A stretch of 64,000 nucleotides of DNA from Massospora cicadina (GCA_022478985.1 JAKSZP010000129.1:119905-183904), one strand, 5' to 3'; shown: positions 31,625 through 43,311, counted from the stretch's first letter. The notes: generated by a model from the sequence alone, not told the origin. Program-made: numbers and translations.

Positions 31625-32373
31625 TGTAGGAATCCAGCTCAGTTACGCTCACTTGGTGCTACGCCACTGGATCCCACAAAGGATTTAATAGAATAAAAAA
31701 TAGAAATAAGAAAATTAGTTTTTATAATTTCTTAATGTAAGCACAGGAATAAAAATGAGAAGCAATCCTTTCCAATATTTTGACAATTAATATTAATACT
31801 GATTTCAAATTTTGGAAGGAATTTGGGGATAGTTTTGGAATAGCTGCAATGCATTCCAAATTAGGAAATATGTGAAACTCTCCTATCAGATTATGAGAAA
31901 GTTGAGGTGCTGTTTAGAAAATTAGAAATTGGGGTTTTGGGGCATGATATACCCATGCAGCAAGGTTTTGATTTACTGCAACCAATTACCGCTATAGAAA
32001 CTATTTTCACCTTGGGGGACCTCTGCCACGCCTATAAAAGGGGGTGGCCCCCACGTAGGTGTTGTGGAGGACTTGGCGATGGTTGGGGTAGTACCTTCCG
32101 CTGGTTGCCCCAAAGTCCATTGTGCAATTGGTGAAATCTGATTGGTTGATTTTACAGATATTGCCCATGCAGGTTTCAAACTGGTGTTACCTGATTAATT
32201 GGGTTTCATTAAGAATTGGCCAGGGTCTTTTGGCCGATCTCTCCAAAATTTTTATTATCATAAAAATCGCTCATAATAGCATCAGAAAATTGCAAATGGC
32301 CAACATTTCCCTTCTTTGGATGAACTCAACCTAAGACATTCTTATTTTTCAGCTTCAAGGCAAATATCCGACA
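31625..32373 (-). repeat. 5' LTR of element B
   Basis: This is the partner of 26155-26901; the two copies align along their length with many substitutions. It adjoins the primer-binding site on its left, making it the 5' LTR of a minus-strand element. The plus strand again carries CACGCCTATAAAAGGGGGTG. Confidence 0.9.
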
Positions 32374-32789
32374 AACAAGACATTTTATCTGAGTGAATAT
32401 ACTAAATCATTACCACATGGATTTATCATACCTGAAGTCAACCTAACCTCCAAAAATAAAGCCATATTGATGAAAAAAGATCTTTGAGAGTTCTGTTAGG
32501 CTGAATTGTTATTTATTTAAGTTGAGCTACCCACTGCTTATTCTGAGTTTCCTTGCCTCTCTCATTTTAGCTTAAACTATTATAATTAATGAGAGCTATA
32601 TAAGGGTTCACTTTTTTATCCCAGATTTGATAGTAATAAAATATTAAGCTTAAAATTTATTTGAAGTCTAAAATTTCTGCCATTAAAATTTATACAGCCT
32701 TAAGAGTTTTCTATAATCCTGAGACTGCTTCATTGTTGAAATCATGTGCCAAAGCACCAGCGAGCACCCAAAATGTTAGGATTATATCA
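32374..32789 (+). repeat. 5' LTR of C, second half
   Basis: It matches the later parts of the 3' LTR: CCTCCAAAAATAAAG (also at 38068), GAGCTACCC..CTGC (also at 38142), and GTGCCAAAGCACCAG (also near 44595). It ends ATATCA, two bases before the primer-binding site. Confidence 0.8.
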
Positions 32790-32791
32790 AG

Positions 32792-32809
32792 TGGTGCTCA
32801 CTACAGGGG
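32792..32809 (+). other. Primer-binding site of element C
   Basis: TGGTGCTCACTACAGGGG, the unaltered form of the motif shared by the gypsy group in this window. Confidence 0.75.
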
Positions 32810-34200
32810 CTCCTGTACACTACAATTTTTAGTTAAAATAGAGGACGTCCAGATGAATAGCCTAACTAACCTCCCCTTTGGATCTGAACCAATTATAGCC
32901 ACCTTGGAACACCAACTAGCCAATGCTTTGTACATTTTAAATTCTATTGTGGCGTCCATCTTCAGATTCTCATGGGGCCTCTCCTGCTGTCCCCTTTAGC
33001 CCACATTAAAAGACAAGCCTACAATAATTGAGGGAAACATTGCTTCTTTTATGTATGTCTATGAATCTGCCATGGAAGGCATGATTGACCATCATAAAAT
33101 CAGGCACATCGTCCCTTTCTTGAGTCATATGGCCTAAGAGGTAATGGTTCCTCATATGGACACCCTTAGTACCTGAACAGAGGTTAAGATAGTTTAATTT
33201 GATGGTTTCAGCTCAAAAATAGTTTAATAAGGGAAAACAGGCCTTTAACGCCTTAGTATGTATGAAGGGAAATTGTTTACCGCCTTCACTGATCAGGTAT
33301 ACATAGCAGCCTAGACGCTGTTAACCTCTAAAATGGTAACTTCATAAGACGCCATTGCTTCCATTCTGATTGACTTAGCTTCTCACCATTCCTTAGCAAG
33401 CCATATTATCTCCAGGAACACTACTTTCAGAATGTTCATGATATAAAGGGGGCTTCATTAAGTTTTGTAGATTTCCACAAAGCTAAGACTACTCAAGGAG
33501 TTGTGTTGAAACCCCAAGTCTTAACCATTGAGGATTTCCACTATTGCAGCCCAGTGTAAGGAGTCCCTGACACCCCTATGTCCCTTCCTGTGATTGTTTG
33601 CACCTTGTAATCTTCTCCCTCAGCGGATTTTAAAACAAACATCACTCCGCCACATGTGTCTGAGAGCCCTAAGCCAGCCAACAAATTTCTCAAGCAAAGC
33701 TTGTTGAAGCTCCACTGCCTTCTCCTATGGCTAAGACAATATTTGCGCGCCCTAACGCATTCGCTGCAACAAAGAAGGGCACATTGACAAGGTGTGTCAT
33801 ACAAAGACAGCTGACAAACCATATGTGCCTGGCTCTAACAACCCTCCTGTCGCTCCTTTGACTTTCTTAGACAACCACTATGATGACAAATCTGTAGGAG
33901 GTTAAAAGGACGTTGGATAATATGTCATTGGAGCCCCAGCGGAATTAAGGATACTGAACTAGCTAAACCCTAAAGAAGTAAATAAGGCCGGTACCCAAAG
34001 AAACCTATCTTAGCCAAGTTATGGGGTTTCCTAAGGGTTGTGATACCGTTAGTGATGTTGATCGGCTCCTTTCTTTGTTAATCTGATCTATTCAGCATAT
34101 TCATACTCTACAATCCATTCAAGATACATATCCTGAGACAGCTATAGGATTGCCTCTACTTTCTGTCCTTAGGGGTTCTAACTCACTTCCCTACCTTTGG
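32810..34200 (+). pseudogene. Gag remnant, element C
   Basis: The stretch between the primer-binding site and protease should be gag, about 1.4 kb, similar in size to gag of B. No frame stays open for long and I see no clean core motif or zinc knuckle, so the call rests on position. A 112-residue ORF at 32661-32999 straddles the LTR end and primer site and includes LKSCAKAPASTQNVRIISSG; it is probably chance. Confidence 0.45.
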
Positions 34201-34530
34201 TGGCACTGTAACCGAGGTGGAGGTCATCACCAACAAGGTATGGATTATGGCCACCCTTGACACTGGTTCCCCAATTAATGTGATCTCTTCAAAACTTATT
34301 TTTTAATCAAGTAGGAACCTGACCTGGAAGACTCTTAAGAGTGTAACTGCGGGTCTTATCAGTACATGCGCCATAAGGGCATACTCCTCTTTACCCCTCA
34401 GTTTTGGGAATCTTATCCTGTTGGCACTGGATGTGGCTTTGGATAACCATAGTTACAATATTCTTATTGCACTCAATTTATGCTTGAGTATGACGAAACC
34501 ATTAGCATAAACAGTGTATTATCCTGCTCA
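34201..34530 (+). pseudogene. Aspartic protease remnant, element C
   Basis: The plus strand reads VTEVEVITNKVWIMATLDTG then SPINVISSKLI, with the active-site D-T-G-S at about 34258-34270. After a stop (about 34303) it continues AYSSLPLSFGNLILLALDVA and LDNHSYNILIALNL, the conserved second half (compare B: VALDNNAYDMLIG). Confidence 0.8.
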
Positions 34531-35159
34531 ACTATGAAATTCCTCTGGTTATATCTAATAAAGAACCTAACCAGAAATTATACTCTTAAACAGTTGAGTA
34601 CCCTCTTCTTAACTATTATTGCACTATGTTACATCTGTGAGCAGTACAGAACATTTTTGTGATTCTGTGGACGCATTAAAAGGAATTTATTTCTATGCCT
34701 CAGAGGAGATATCAATAAATTCTGGTGAACAACGGGTGTTTTACATCAAGTCTACTTTATAAATCACTCAAACTGCTTATTACACATAAATACCATCGAT
34801 GGAGTAAATCCCTTAGAACCTAGACTATTGCCTGAAATCCTAGATCCTGTCTACCAGCGACCTATTAGTATTCTGTTTGGTAATCTTACTAATAAGGACT
34901 TTATTGTGAAAAAACATCAGGAGATATGAAAAGTCCTTCTTTTTCAATTGAGGATATTAAAAAAGTTCACTATATTGAGTCTATGTTAGAGAAGGGACTA
35001 CCTGCTGAAAAGCTGTTATGTACTCTACCTAAAATTCATATTTCAGATGAACTAACCTCAGATGAAATTTAAAAAGTCCACTTTTCTAAAAGATATCTGC
35101 AGATATATTTTGTAAATCTGATAATTATTAAGCAAATGAAGGATTGGAGCCACACAATT

Positions 35160-35960
35160 GATGTTAGTGATTAGTCCTATCTGATCTAAACCTTACCATA
35201 AATTGAGGTCAAAGAGCAACAATTGAGGACAGAGCTCAAGCAGTTATTAGACGATGGGTTACTATTACCTTCCCAAAGCCCTTGGGAGATTACTCTCTTG
35301 TATATGAAAAAGAAAGTTGGAGGTCATTGGGTAGTTATGGACTACCGCAAATTGAACAACATCACAAAGAAGGATAGTTACTCTATCCCACTTATTGATG
35401 ACGCTCTGTCCTAACTCTCTAGGTCCAAGTTCTTTTCTGCCATAGACTTGGCTAGTGGGTATTGGCAGATGGACCTTTCCCCACAAGACCAGAAAATAGC
35501 TCTCATTTGCATTGAAGGCTTATTTCAGCCCACTTGGTTACCTCATGGGTTGTGCAATGCGCCCGCATCTTCCCAATGAGCAATGGATCATATACTACAG
35601 AATCGTATGCTAAGATGTGTGATAGTTTATATCAATGACATCATGAATTTCTCAAAAACTTTCATAGAACATCTTACTCATCTAAAAGAAAGTTTTTGCC
35701 GCCTGCGTGCACCAAACATTAAGTTGAAACCATCAAGATGAACTTTTTTCAGAAAGAAAATAGACTTTTTCATACATGCTATCTCAAGAAGAGATTCAAC
35801 CACTACAAGATAAAGTTAAATCAATATCAAAGATGCTTTGCCTCAGAGCCCACGAGATATCCAGGTGTTTCTGGGCATGATGGGGTATAGCCATCAATTT
35901 ATCCCAAAGTTTGCCCAGCTCACTGAGCCTCTAATGCAACTGTTGGCTAAGAACACTCCT
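35160..35960 (+). pseudogene. Reverse transcriptase remnant with YIND in place of YLDD, element C
   Basis: In order: LRTELKQLLDDGLLLPSQSP, GGHWVVMDYRKLNNITKKDS then YSIPLIDDALS (ORF 35223-35414), FFSAIDLASGYWQMDLSPQD, GLFQPTWLPHGLCNAPASSQ, then a TGA stop (35577-35579), then AMDHILQNRMLRCVIVYIND. The YIND at 35628-35639 replaces the usual YLDD, so the first catalytic Asp is Asn. The connection follows near 35850-35940 (DIQVFLGMMGYSHQFIPKFA then QLTEPLMQLL). The stop and the YIND are both shared with element H. Confidence 0.9.
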
Positions 35961-36440
35961 TTTTATTGGGGTGCTGCGCAAAAGGCCGCGTTTGAGATTC
36001 TAAAGAAATTTCTTTAAGAGCGTCCTATCCTCTGCCACCCAGACTATAGTAACCCTTCATTATATTTAAAGATGCCTTTGATTATTCTGTTGGAGCCATC
36101 CTAGATCAATTGGATGTTAACAATATGAATTATCCAAATTTCTGCTTCACTAAGATGCTTTTGAAAGCTGAACGCAGCTACAGAGTCACAGAAAAGGAGT
36201 GCTTTGCTGTCTTACTCAATTTAAAACGTTAACATACCTTTTTAAATGGAACTACCTTCACTGTGTTTACCAACCACGCCTATTTGGAATGGAAAAGAAC
36301 ATGAAGGATCCTACCAGACGGTTGGCTCGTGGGCCTTGAAGCTCCAGCGTTTATGAAATGAAGATTGAACAAAAATCTGAGACTATCCATATGAATGTTG
36401 ATGGGTTGTCTCAGTTGCCTGTCCTTCACTTACATAGTAA
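35961..36440 (+). pseudogene. RNase H remnant, element C
   Basis: The plus strand has FYWGAAQKAAFEILKKFL, then RPILCHPDYSNPSLYL with an FDYSVGAIL[D]QLD run, the first-Asp region in broken frame, then FTKMLLKAERSYRVTEKECF then AVLLNLKR, holding the catalytic Glu. The tether KIEQKSETIHMNVDGLSQLP then VLHL follows, as in B and H. Confidence 0.75.
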
Positions 36441-37640
36441 ATGAAGCTGAATAATTAAATGATCTCCTAATGGCCCCTGATGCTTGAGAGAAGGACTATC
36501 CTGTTAAAAAAATGCTAACCTGACACTCCCACAACACTAAAGTAGAAAAAGGAAGTCATATAAAAAAATAAGGGCAAATTAATTGCCCTATCTTCAACAC
36601 TCAAGATTTATACCTGCTATCATGGAAGCCCACTCTACCCTTGGTAACATCGGAGTATGGAAGACCTATGAATGGATTAGAGATTGGTACTATTGGAAGG
36701 AATAATTAATCAATTATCAAAGTCCTGGATGCCTGCTTAATCTGAAAAAAGCAATCCAGTCACAACTACAACTATCAATATCAACCTGCTACCCCTCAGT
36801 AACCCTTCCACATGATAAGTTTTAGAAGTGTCAGGTCCCCTACTATAGACTACCAGTGGGAATCGCTACATACTAGTAGGAAGTGATCACTTCACAAAAT
36901 GTAATGAAGCTGTGGCTCTCCTAGCCCAAACTGAAAAAGCTACCGCCAATTTCCTTCATCAGTATATTGTCACCTGACATGGCTTCCTCAAGCTCTACTT
37001 TGTAAAAATGAGAAAAATTTTACCTCCTGAGTGGTCATGATTCTGTTTACTTCCATGGGAGCACAACTATATAAGCACCCTATAACTCTTCAACAGATGG
37101 TACCATAAAAAGATCAAATGGGACTTTTAATCCATATTACAAAAATGACCACTTCAGACACTCTACACTGAGATCTGTTCTTGCCTAGTGCCTTATGGCA
37201 TATCACGTTAGTTATCATTAGATCCAAAAAAGTCTTCTTTTCACATTTTAATGGTCAAGGACCTGGGGTACTTGCTCATTTAGCTAAAGTGTCTTTTTCT
37301 GCTAGGACTGATGAAGATGACTTGGCTATGGGGAGGTTGGCCCAACATCATCCAACTACAATCTGATGCTATAACCAATTTAACTAAAGCTGTCACAAAA
37401 GAGGGACAAGCCACTAACAAGATCAGACTACCTATACCCTCTTTTCAACTATCTGAACTGGTTATATATTGTCATAACTGCATCACTTCTGAAGCAAGAA
37501 GCTTGGATCCATTTGGTAAGGAATTTTCATTGTCACCTACAAGAGGTGAAAAATATTATATTATGTCTCTTTCTTCTGGAGCTACTATCAGCCAAGTACA
37601 TGAACATTTTTACATCCATATTCTCACCCAACATTTCTAA
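36441..37640 (+). pseudogene. Integrase remnant, element C
   Basis: Around 36,600-36,760: LPAIMEAHSTLGNIGVWKTY with EWIRDWYYWKE and LDACLI, a worn H2C2 domain. Around 36,800-36,930: the core start (SGPLLxTTSGNRYILVGSDH then FTKCNEAVALLAQT). Around 37,150-37,210: VPYGISR-like text where VLWAYR is expected. The tail at 37,490-37,640 (RSLDPFGKEFSLSPTRGEKY) leads to SPNISKGVNVRQM, equivalent to the ILEGGDVRHLP end of B and H. Many stops and frameshifts are present. Confidence 0.7.
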
Positions 37641-37645
37641 AGGGG

Positions 37646-38194
37646 TTAATGTCAGACAAATGTATATACAACTAGTTAATAAGAAATTACAGTGATAAAT
37701 AGTCCAAATATTCCTAAAAACTTAAGTCTACTTTTTTGCGGAATAATTCAGATTGGAGTTATGTTTTACTTCTAGTATTTAGATAGATATCCCAAATCAA
37801 GCTGTTGAGGCTACTCAAACCTCCAGCAAATTTGCGAAAAGACAAGGAAGTCCACCCATGTATCAACTTGAATTTAGTGAAACTTCTTAAGAGAAAAACC
37901 CCCTATAGACCCAAAGAGGGGTTCCGGAGATAAAACATTTTATCCACCAATCAGCAACTAGGAGATCTGGTTATCAGCTGAGGTGAAAACTTCTTCAAGA
38001 TATTTGATTAGGTCAGGTATATTAAATCATTATCACATAACTTGTCATAACTGAAGTTGACACAGCCTCCAAAAATAAAGCACTATTGAGGTAAAAATTA
38101 TTTTTGAGAATTCTGTTAAGCTAAATTACATCCATCCAAATTGAGCTACCCTCTGCCTATTCTGAATTACCTTGCTCCTCTCATTTTAGCTCAG
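37646..38194 (+). repeat. 3' LTR of C, first half
   Basis: It begins TTAATGTCAGAC directly after a purine tract (AAAGGGG, 37639-37645), matching the LTR starts of B (TGACGTCAGAC) and H (TGATGTCAGAC). It ends at CTCAG (38190-38194), where chromovirus D is inserted. Confidence 0.85.
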
Positions 38195-39084
38195 TGTCAT
38201 GAGAGTGTCTATAACTATTTAGTTCCCAGCGTGGTGTTGTGTAGTGCACAGGACCAATGCAAGGGAATTAGTAATCAGTTAAAAGAAATATAGCCCAGCA
38301 GAGGGTGCATGAGCTAAAGTGACATAGAGCAAGGGTAGTTAACATGGTAAACAAAAATAAAGATCAAACCAGCAGCATGACTTGGCTGTGCCCAAAGGGT
38401 CGTTCATAACCAAGTTTTGAACAGGGCTAGAGTGCACGAGTGCCTTGGTCTGGAGGGAACCTAAGCGGCCCAGCGCTGTACCTGATGCTTTTGTAGTTTT
38501 AAGACAAATAAATTGGCTAACGAGATGTGATACCTCCTCAAAGAGGTCCACGTACAGGTTTGCCCAAGTCAACATAGGGAAAAACGTAAAACTAATGAAG
38601 GGTTTATTAAAGTGAGGAAGACAACCAACGAGGAAAGTTGGTATCAAAGTATCATATCTAAGCTGAGCCAGAATAATCCAATGAATAGTGATGCTAAGCT
38701 GAGGTGCACCAATAAGTGCACACTTCAGTCTGACAAGTAATATACTTGGAAATTGTCCAAACTCGAGTAATTGATTGAAGTGAAGGCTGACCTGAGCTGG
38801 AAACTTTGTAAATTAAACGGGTTCCAAACCCCCATTCACCAAGTAACTGAATTGAGCCACATCATTTAAGAGGTAGCTCGTTCGTTTTAACTCCAAAGCC
38901 ATAACAAGGGGCTGGGCGTTATGAACCTAACCTGGACCAATCTGGGCATATCTGGCCTGCACCCAGCGTTGGTCTAAGGTGTTCTTTAGATCAGAAAGGT
39001 CCTGCAACTTGACCCTTTGGACCTCCTGCCGCCTAGCTTTGTCTAGGATGTTGGTACCCTCAATTAGGGCATGTAAACATGACA
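38195..39084 (-). repeat. 3' LTR of D
   Basis: 890 bases. It matches 43312-44416 throughout, apart from a 204-base insertion in that copy, and matches the two LTRs of E in reverse complement (for example CAGGAGGTCCAAAGGGTCAA on the minus strand). Confidence 0.9.
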
Positions 39085-39119
39085 TAACCCTCTCCTCTTT
39101 TTTTGGGTTCCACCCCCTC

Positions 39120-39460
39120 CAGGGGCATTCACCAAGGAAAAGTTTTTGTGGGTAGGGGCCAACTTCATGGAAGCACTGGCTTGCTTGGACTTAGATTCTG
39201 TGGCCTCAGGGAAACATTTGTGGAATTCTACAATTAGGTCTTAGGCATGGGCGCAATCACACGCTGGAACCAACTGTTCTCCACTGCATCATTCCCTTCC
39301 AGGATACAAGATAGTTGAATCTTCTTCTTACCCAACGAGAGGCTACAATCTCCTCCACTTCCCACTCTGGCTCCCGATCCATAGTATAAGCCTCAGATTT
39401 CTCTGGTGGGGGCCCTCAAGCAATGTAATATTGCTTTCATGGAAGACTGAAAAGATTTAA
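39120..39460 (-). pseudogene. Chromodomain at the integrase C-terminus, element D
   Basis: The minus strand reads MDREPEWEVEEIVASRWVRR then RFNYLVSWKG, and after a one-base shift CDCAHA and LIVEFHKCFPEA. This is the chromodomain pattern (ExExIxxSR...YLVxWKG...ENSW...LxxFH). Chromodomains steer integration by binding modified histone tails. The ENSW region is frame-shifted. Confidence 0.8.
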
Positions 39461-40560
39461 AACGAGGAAGGAGATCCAACTAGTATGAGGCTTGGCCCAC
39501 CTTTATGACAATGCTATAAGGCCCAATCCTCTTTTGCCTCAGTTCTTTGCATGGTTACTTGATTGGGATGTTTTTAACATCTAGCATCACTAGATCTCCT
39601 TCCTTGTACGCTGGTCCAACTCATCTATTACCATAAGCGTTCTCCTTGTAATCCTGCATGGCCGAGTCTAGATTTGTGCTCACCCCTGGTGTACTTTCTT
39701 AATTATTTTTAGCAAAGTCCACCACCGCTTTCACTTTGGATTCACAACTGGGCTCCATGTTGAAGGCGTGATTGAAGCCACAGTTGATGAAGAAGGGGAA
39801 CACCCAATCGATGCATGTTGGGCATTGTTATAACTGAATTGGGCCATAAGGAGATGGGAAACCCAATCAGAATGATCAGTGGTAGTGTAACACGGCAAGA
39901 ACTGTTCAAGACACAGATTCACTTGTTCAGTCTGCCCATATGATTGGCGTGATATGCAGTTGAATGGCAGGGATGGATTTGCAGAGTCTTACACAACTTT
40001 TCCTAAAAGACGGAGGTAAACTGTGATCACAATTGCTAATTAGTTCTTGGACCCCGTGAAGAACAAACACATGAATGACAAAGAGCCTAGCCATCTCAGC
40101 CATGGTTACTGTGGTTATGCAAGGAATAAAGTGGGCGAACTTCATAAAATGGTCCGCCATTACCATTATGCCATAGCCATCAGATACACAATTCCTCTAT
40201 AATCAACTGATAGAGAATTCTAAGCCCATTCAGCCTTTTTGCACTGGTACCAACACCTTGCTAGTGGCTGGTGATTTAGTTCTATTTGGTTGCAGACTAG
40301 GCACTCTTTACATTACATGCCCACCTGTGCGGCTAAGCCCTTCCAATTGTATGTGCGGCAAATTAAAATCTAGAGTCTTCGCCTTCCCAGGATTACCAAC
40401 GGTTATTTTATCATGACAGTCCGAGATGATTTCCAGATGAAGTGGTCCGGCAGGAATCCATAAGTGCCCCTGAAACCACACCATCTCATTCTTCACGTGG
40501 TAATCCCTGTAATGTCCTCCCAATTTAAATTGTCCTTGAAAAGTACCATAAAATACTCAG
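39461..40560 (-). pseudogene. Integrase remnant, element D
   Basis: Pieces in order: 40308-40523 with GGHYRDYHVKNEMVWFQGHL then WIPAGPLHLEIISDCHDKIT and VGNPGKAKTLDF (H2C2 domain); 39927-40166 with VMADHFMKFAHFIPCITTVT and MARLFVIHVFVLHGVQELIS (core with the first Asp region, VMADHFxKxxHF); 39731-39922 with QLNLCLEQFLPCYTTTDHSD-like text and WVSHLLMAQFSYNNAQHAS, following the catalytic Glu. Frameshifts separate them. Confidence 0.85.
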
Positions 40561-41377
40561 CCAACAAAGGCTATGAAAGGACTACCTTTCTGCACATACC
40601 ATATTCCTCTGCATTTTCCAAAGGAGCGAGCGCTGGCCTGTTGGCCGAGGGAGAGGGAAGTTGAGACACAACTTTAGCCAGCAGAATCCCCAAGTGGGTG
40701 TTGTGTACCCCTACTTCCTTAGGATCTGGAGCTAGTTCAGGGTTCCGGCTCAAAGCATCCGCCAAAACATTCTCCTTGCCCTTGGTAAACTCATAAGAAA
40801 ACAAAAATTGGGCAAGGGCCTCATGGTAGCGGGTTTGCCATAGGGACAAAACATGAGATGACTGATAGTACAACAAGACATACTAATCAGTATGTATGCG
40901 GAAAGGTTGGGATGAGCCATGCAAGTGATGACTCCAATAAGTCAGCGCCTCAACCAATGCTAGTAACTCTTTATCATATACGGCGTAATTCAAAGCTAAA
41001 AGAGAAATTTTCTTAGAAAAATATCCCAGCAGATGCTTTATTCTATCCTCGTTTACTTGTAATAGGGCCGCTGCTATGGCGAAGTTGGAGGCATCAGAAG
41101 CAACAATGAACTCTTTATTGGGCTCAACATGGCGAATGACGGACGTGGATAACAGGGTGCACTTTACCGCTTGGAAGGCATCCTGAAAAGTTGAGGACCA
41201 CTGGAGCACTTTTGTCCTACTAGCCTTATACAAGAGCGCGGCCACTTCAGAAAGATTTGGGTTGAATCTATTAGTGAATGTACATGTCCCCAAGAAATTC
41301 TTTTCCTTAACTGAAGTTGACGTGACTACTCTTAAATCTCCTTCTCCTTGTCTAGAGTTATAAGTGTCCTTGGTCAA
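40561..41377 (-). pseudogene. RNase H domain, element D
   Basis: ORF 40883-41377 (164 residues) contains NPNLSEVAALLYKASRTKVL, LQWSSTFQDAFQAVKCTLLS, NKEFIVASDASNFAIAAALL (first Asp), LLGYFSKKISLLALNYAVYD then KELLALVEALTYWSHHLHG (catalytic Glu region). ORF 40571-40876 continues with LSLWQTRYHEALAQFLFSYE then FTKGKENVLADALSRNPELA, with the conserved GKxNVxADALSR. One stop lies between the two ORFs. The domain is otherwise well preserved. Confidence 0.9.
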
Positions 41378-42215
41378 ACATGACGTTGCCCAGGAAGGTG
41401 ACCTAGGACTTGAAGAATTTACATTTACTTATTTTTAATGTAAGGTCAGCTGCACTCAAATGCTCCAATACCTACCAAAGATGTAATGCATGGGACTCAT
41501 TGTATGGGGAAAATACCCAAATATCATCAATGCAGGCTACCGCTCATACCCCCATCAGGTCTCTCAAAGCAGCATCAATATGGCTATAAAAGATAGCAGG
41601 GGCATTTTAAGCCCAAAGGGCTTAACCAGAAATTGGAAAATGCCTTTTCTGTTACAGAATGCGGTCAGCCACTCCTGACCCTTCTTGATACAGATCTGGT
41701 TGAATGCGTTGAAATAAGCCAGTTTGGAGAATATTGTCACCTTTTCTGCATAGGGTGCAATCTGTGAGTCCAGTGGGATGGGATGCAAGTCTGGTACTGT
41801 AACATTGTTACAATTCCCATAAATTTAAGCATACCGTAAGGTACCATTGACTTTCTTTAAAGAGAAGTGGGGAACATACTGGGGAGGTTCGCTGAAAAAT
41901 TAAACCTTTAGCTAACTGCTCCTTAACCCAAACACCTAAAGCCGCTTCCTCCTGCACAGTCAAAGGGTAAATTGGGGGAGATATACACACCAGATCAAAG
42001 ATGAGCTTGATCTCAAAACAAATTCTGAGTGGGCTGGTAGTACCATTGGCTGAAGATGCATCAAACGCAGAATTCAACCCCTTCAAACAAGAAGGTAAAT
42101 GTACCTCTAAAAAGGTCTTCAGCAACGGAGCAAGAATGTGTGTGGATATTAGGCCAGTAATGCAAATTACCTTGAAAATTTGCTTCAGCCAAAGGGACAA
42201 CTGACTCATGACCAT
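41378..42215 (-). pseudogene. Reverse transcriptase remnant, element D
   Basis: ORF 41808-42215 carries ISPPIYPLTVQEEAALGVWV then KEQLAKGLIFQRTSPVCSPL. ORF 41564-41788 carries HPIPLDSQIAPYAEKVTIFS, KLAYFNAFNQICIKKGQEWL and FCNRKGIFQFLVKPFGLKMP, the chromovirus equivalents of FTKLDLRxAYNxIRIxxGxEWKTAF and the PFGLxNAP box. The YxDD region is not clean; near 41,500 the frame reads a broken VAxIDDIWVF-like run. E keeps an intact YMDD at the same place. Confidence 0.85.
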
Positions 42216-42545
42216 TTTCAGAGTTTAGGCCAAGGTATTGTCTTTCAATTTGGTTCTGACGTCAAACTTTCGCCAACACTCAACGCCCAATATGATGGGT
42301 TACAAGAGGTTTTTGATAGCTTGGAAGCGGCCAGAAAAATAAAATATGCCAACATGCTAATCCACTAACTTCATAATTTGTAGCGTAAGAATACCTTGTG
42401 AAGCCCCTCCACTAACCATACCACCTGGCAAGTAATATAACTAAAGGTAGTCAGCATGATCTTGGTCAATAAAAATCTCAGAGGCTCCTGTATCCACCAA
42501 AATAGTCGTGCTGATTTTCCCTAAAGGGGAAGGGTAGAAGTCAAT
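42216..42545 (-). pseudogene. Aspartic protease remnant, element D
   Basis: The minus strand reads ISTTILVDTGASEIFIDQDH then ADYL, with D-T-G-A at 42483-42494, followed by LPGGMVSGGASQGILTLQIM and IILGVECWRKFDVRTKLKDN. This is the chromovirus protease layout (VDxGAxxxFI ... ILGxxWL). Few stops interrupt it. Confidence 0.8.
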
Positions 42546-43305
42546 ATTAAATAACCTTAATGATCTTTATTTATAGCAGAGAACGCCAACATTCACCACA
42601 AAGTCTTCTTCAGGCATTAGCATGCCTTCAGAGTACGTTTCTGCACCATAGAATGGAGAGGGATAGTTGGCCTCTCTTACTACTGAGGTCACATAATCCA
42701 CCATATCTTCAGCAATTGCATAATCAATCTAATAGTTATAGTTACTCCTTTTCCACCTCCTGTGTTCTGAGGATCATGGTTGTGGTCAAAAGTTGGTTAT
42801 CTGGGGTAACTTGGCAAATTGAAATCTGGTCCATATTTGAGGCATTAGAGAATATATAGGGCTCAATTGTATATAAGGAAAGGTTGTCATAAAACGCGTT
42901 TTGGGATGGAAATGAAACCAACTCATTTTGGTGATAAGTTGTGCACCCTTATAAAAGTCCATCACCACCAGGCCCTTCATCAATGATCCTGCTTGCACCA
43001 TCCAAACACAGTACTAAGAAAAAAAAACAATTTTTAATCTATCAATTTTGTGAATTTCTGTGGAAAGTTGAGGAATTACGACTCTCAGATTGTGAAGCCC
43101 TGTATCCACCAGGTATGGGCAAGAAGGGTGTGTGCTTTTCCAGTTAGAGGTATCAAGAATAATGGCAAGATGCTCTAACCATTGACAAAATGAGAAAACA
43201 GTGGTGAGCCATACTGCAGCCGTGACCAACAGCTGGAGCACCCCATTTGCACTTCGTGAAAGTCCCACACAGAAAGAGTTTGTAAATGAAAGCAAAGGGT
43301 TAATT
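42546..43305 (-). pseudogene. Gag remnant, element D
   Basis: ORF 43014-43295 includes FSFCQWLEHLAIILDTSNWK then STHPSCPYLVDTGLHNLRV; ORF 42786-43001 includes MVQAGSLMKGLVVMDFYKGA then QLITKMSWFHFHPKTRF. Both blocks recur in E (HRFLIWPMVVYLGIILATSN; VGSSINKGL), which shows they are real coding sequence. Position upstream of protease makes this gag; I do not recognise a zinc knuckle. Confidence 0.7.
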
Positions 43306-43311
43306 ATCTAA

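Larger units (their letters stand above)
26155..32373 (-). mobile_element. Gypsy element B with two LTRs, inserted in the 5' LTR of C
   Basis: Two LTRs of 747-749 bases bound a complete internal region in minus orientation: gag, protease, RT, RNase H, integrase. On the plus strand both LTRs begin TGTAGGAATCCAGCTCAGTT; the right copy ends ATATCCGACA and the left GTCTGACGTCA. Flanks show only a worn 4-base duplication (ATCA at 26151-26154, AACA at 32374-32377). All reading frames are broken, so the copy is dead. Confidence 0.9.

Noticed and set aside
32661..32999. A 112-residue plus-strand ORF
   Set aside because: It starts inside the LTR of C and crosses the primer-binding site; no motif beyond that position.
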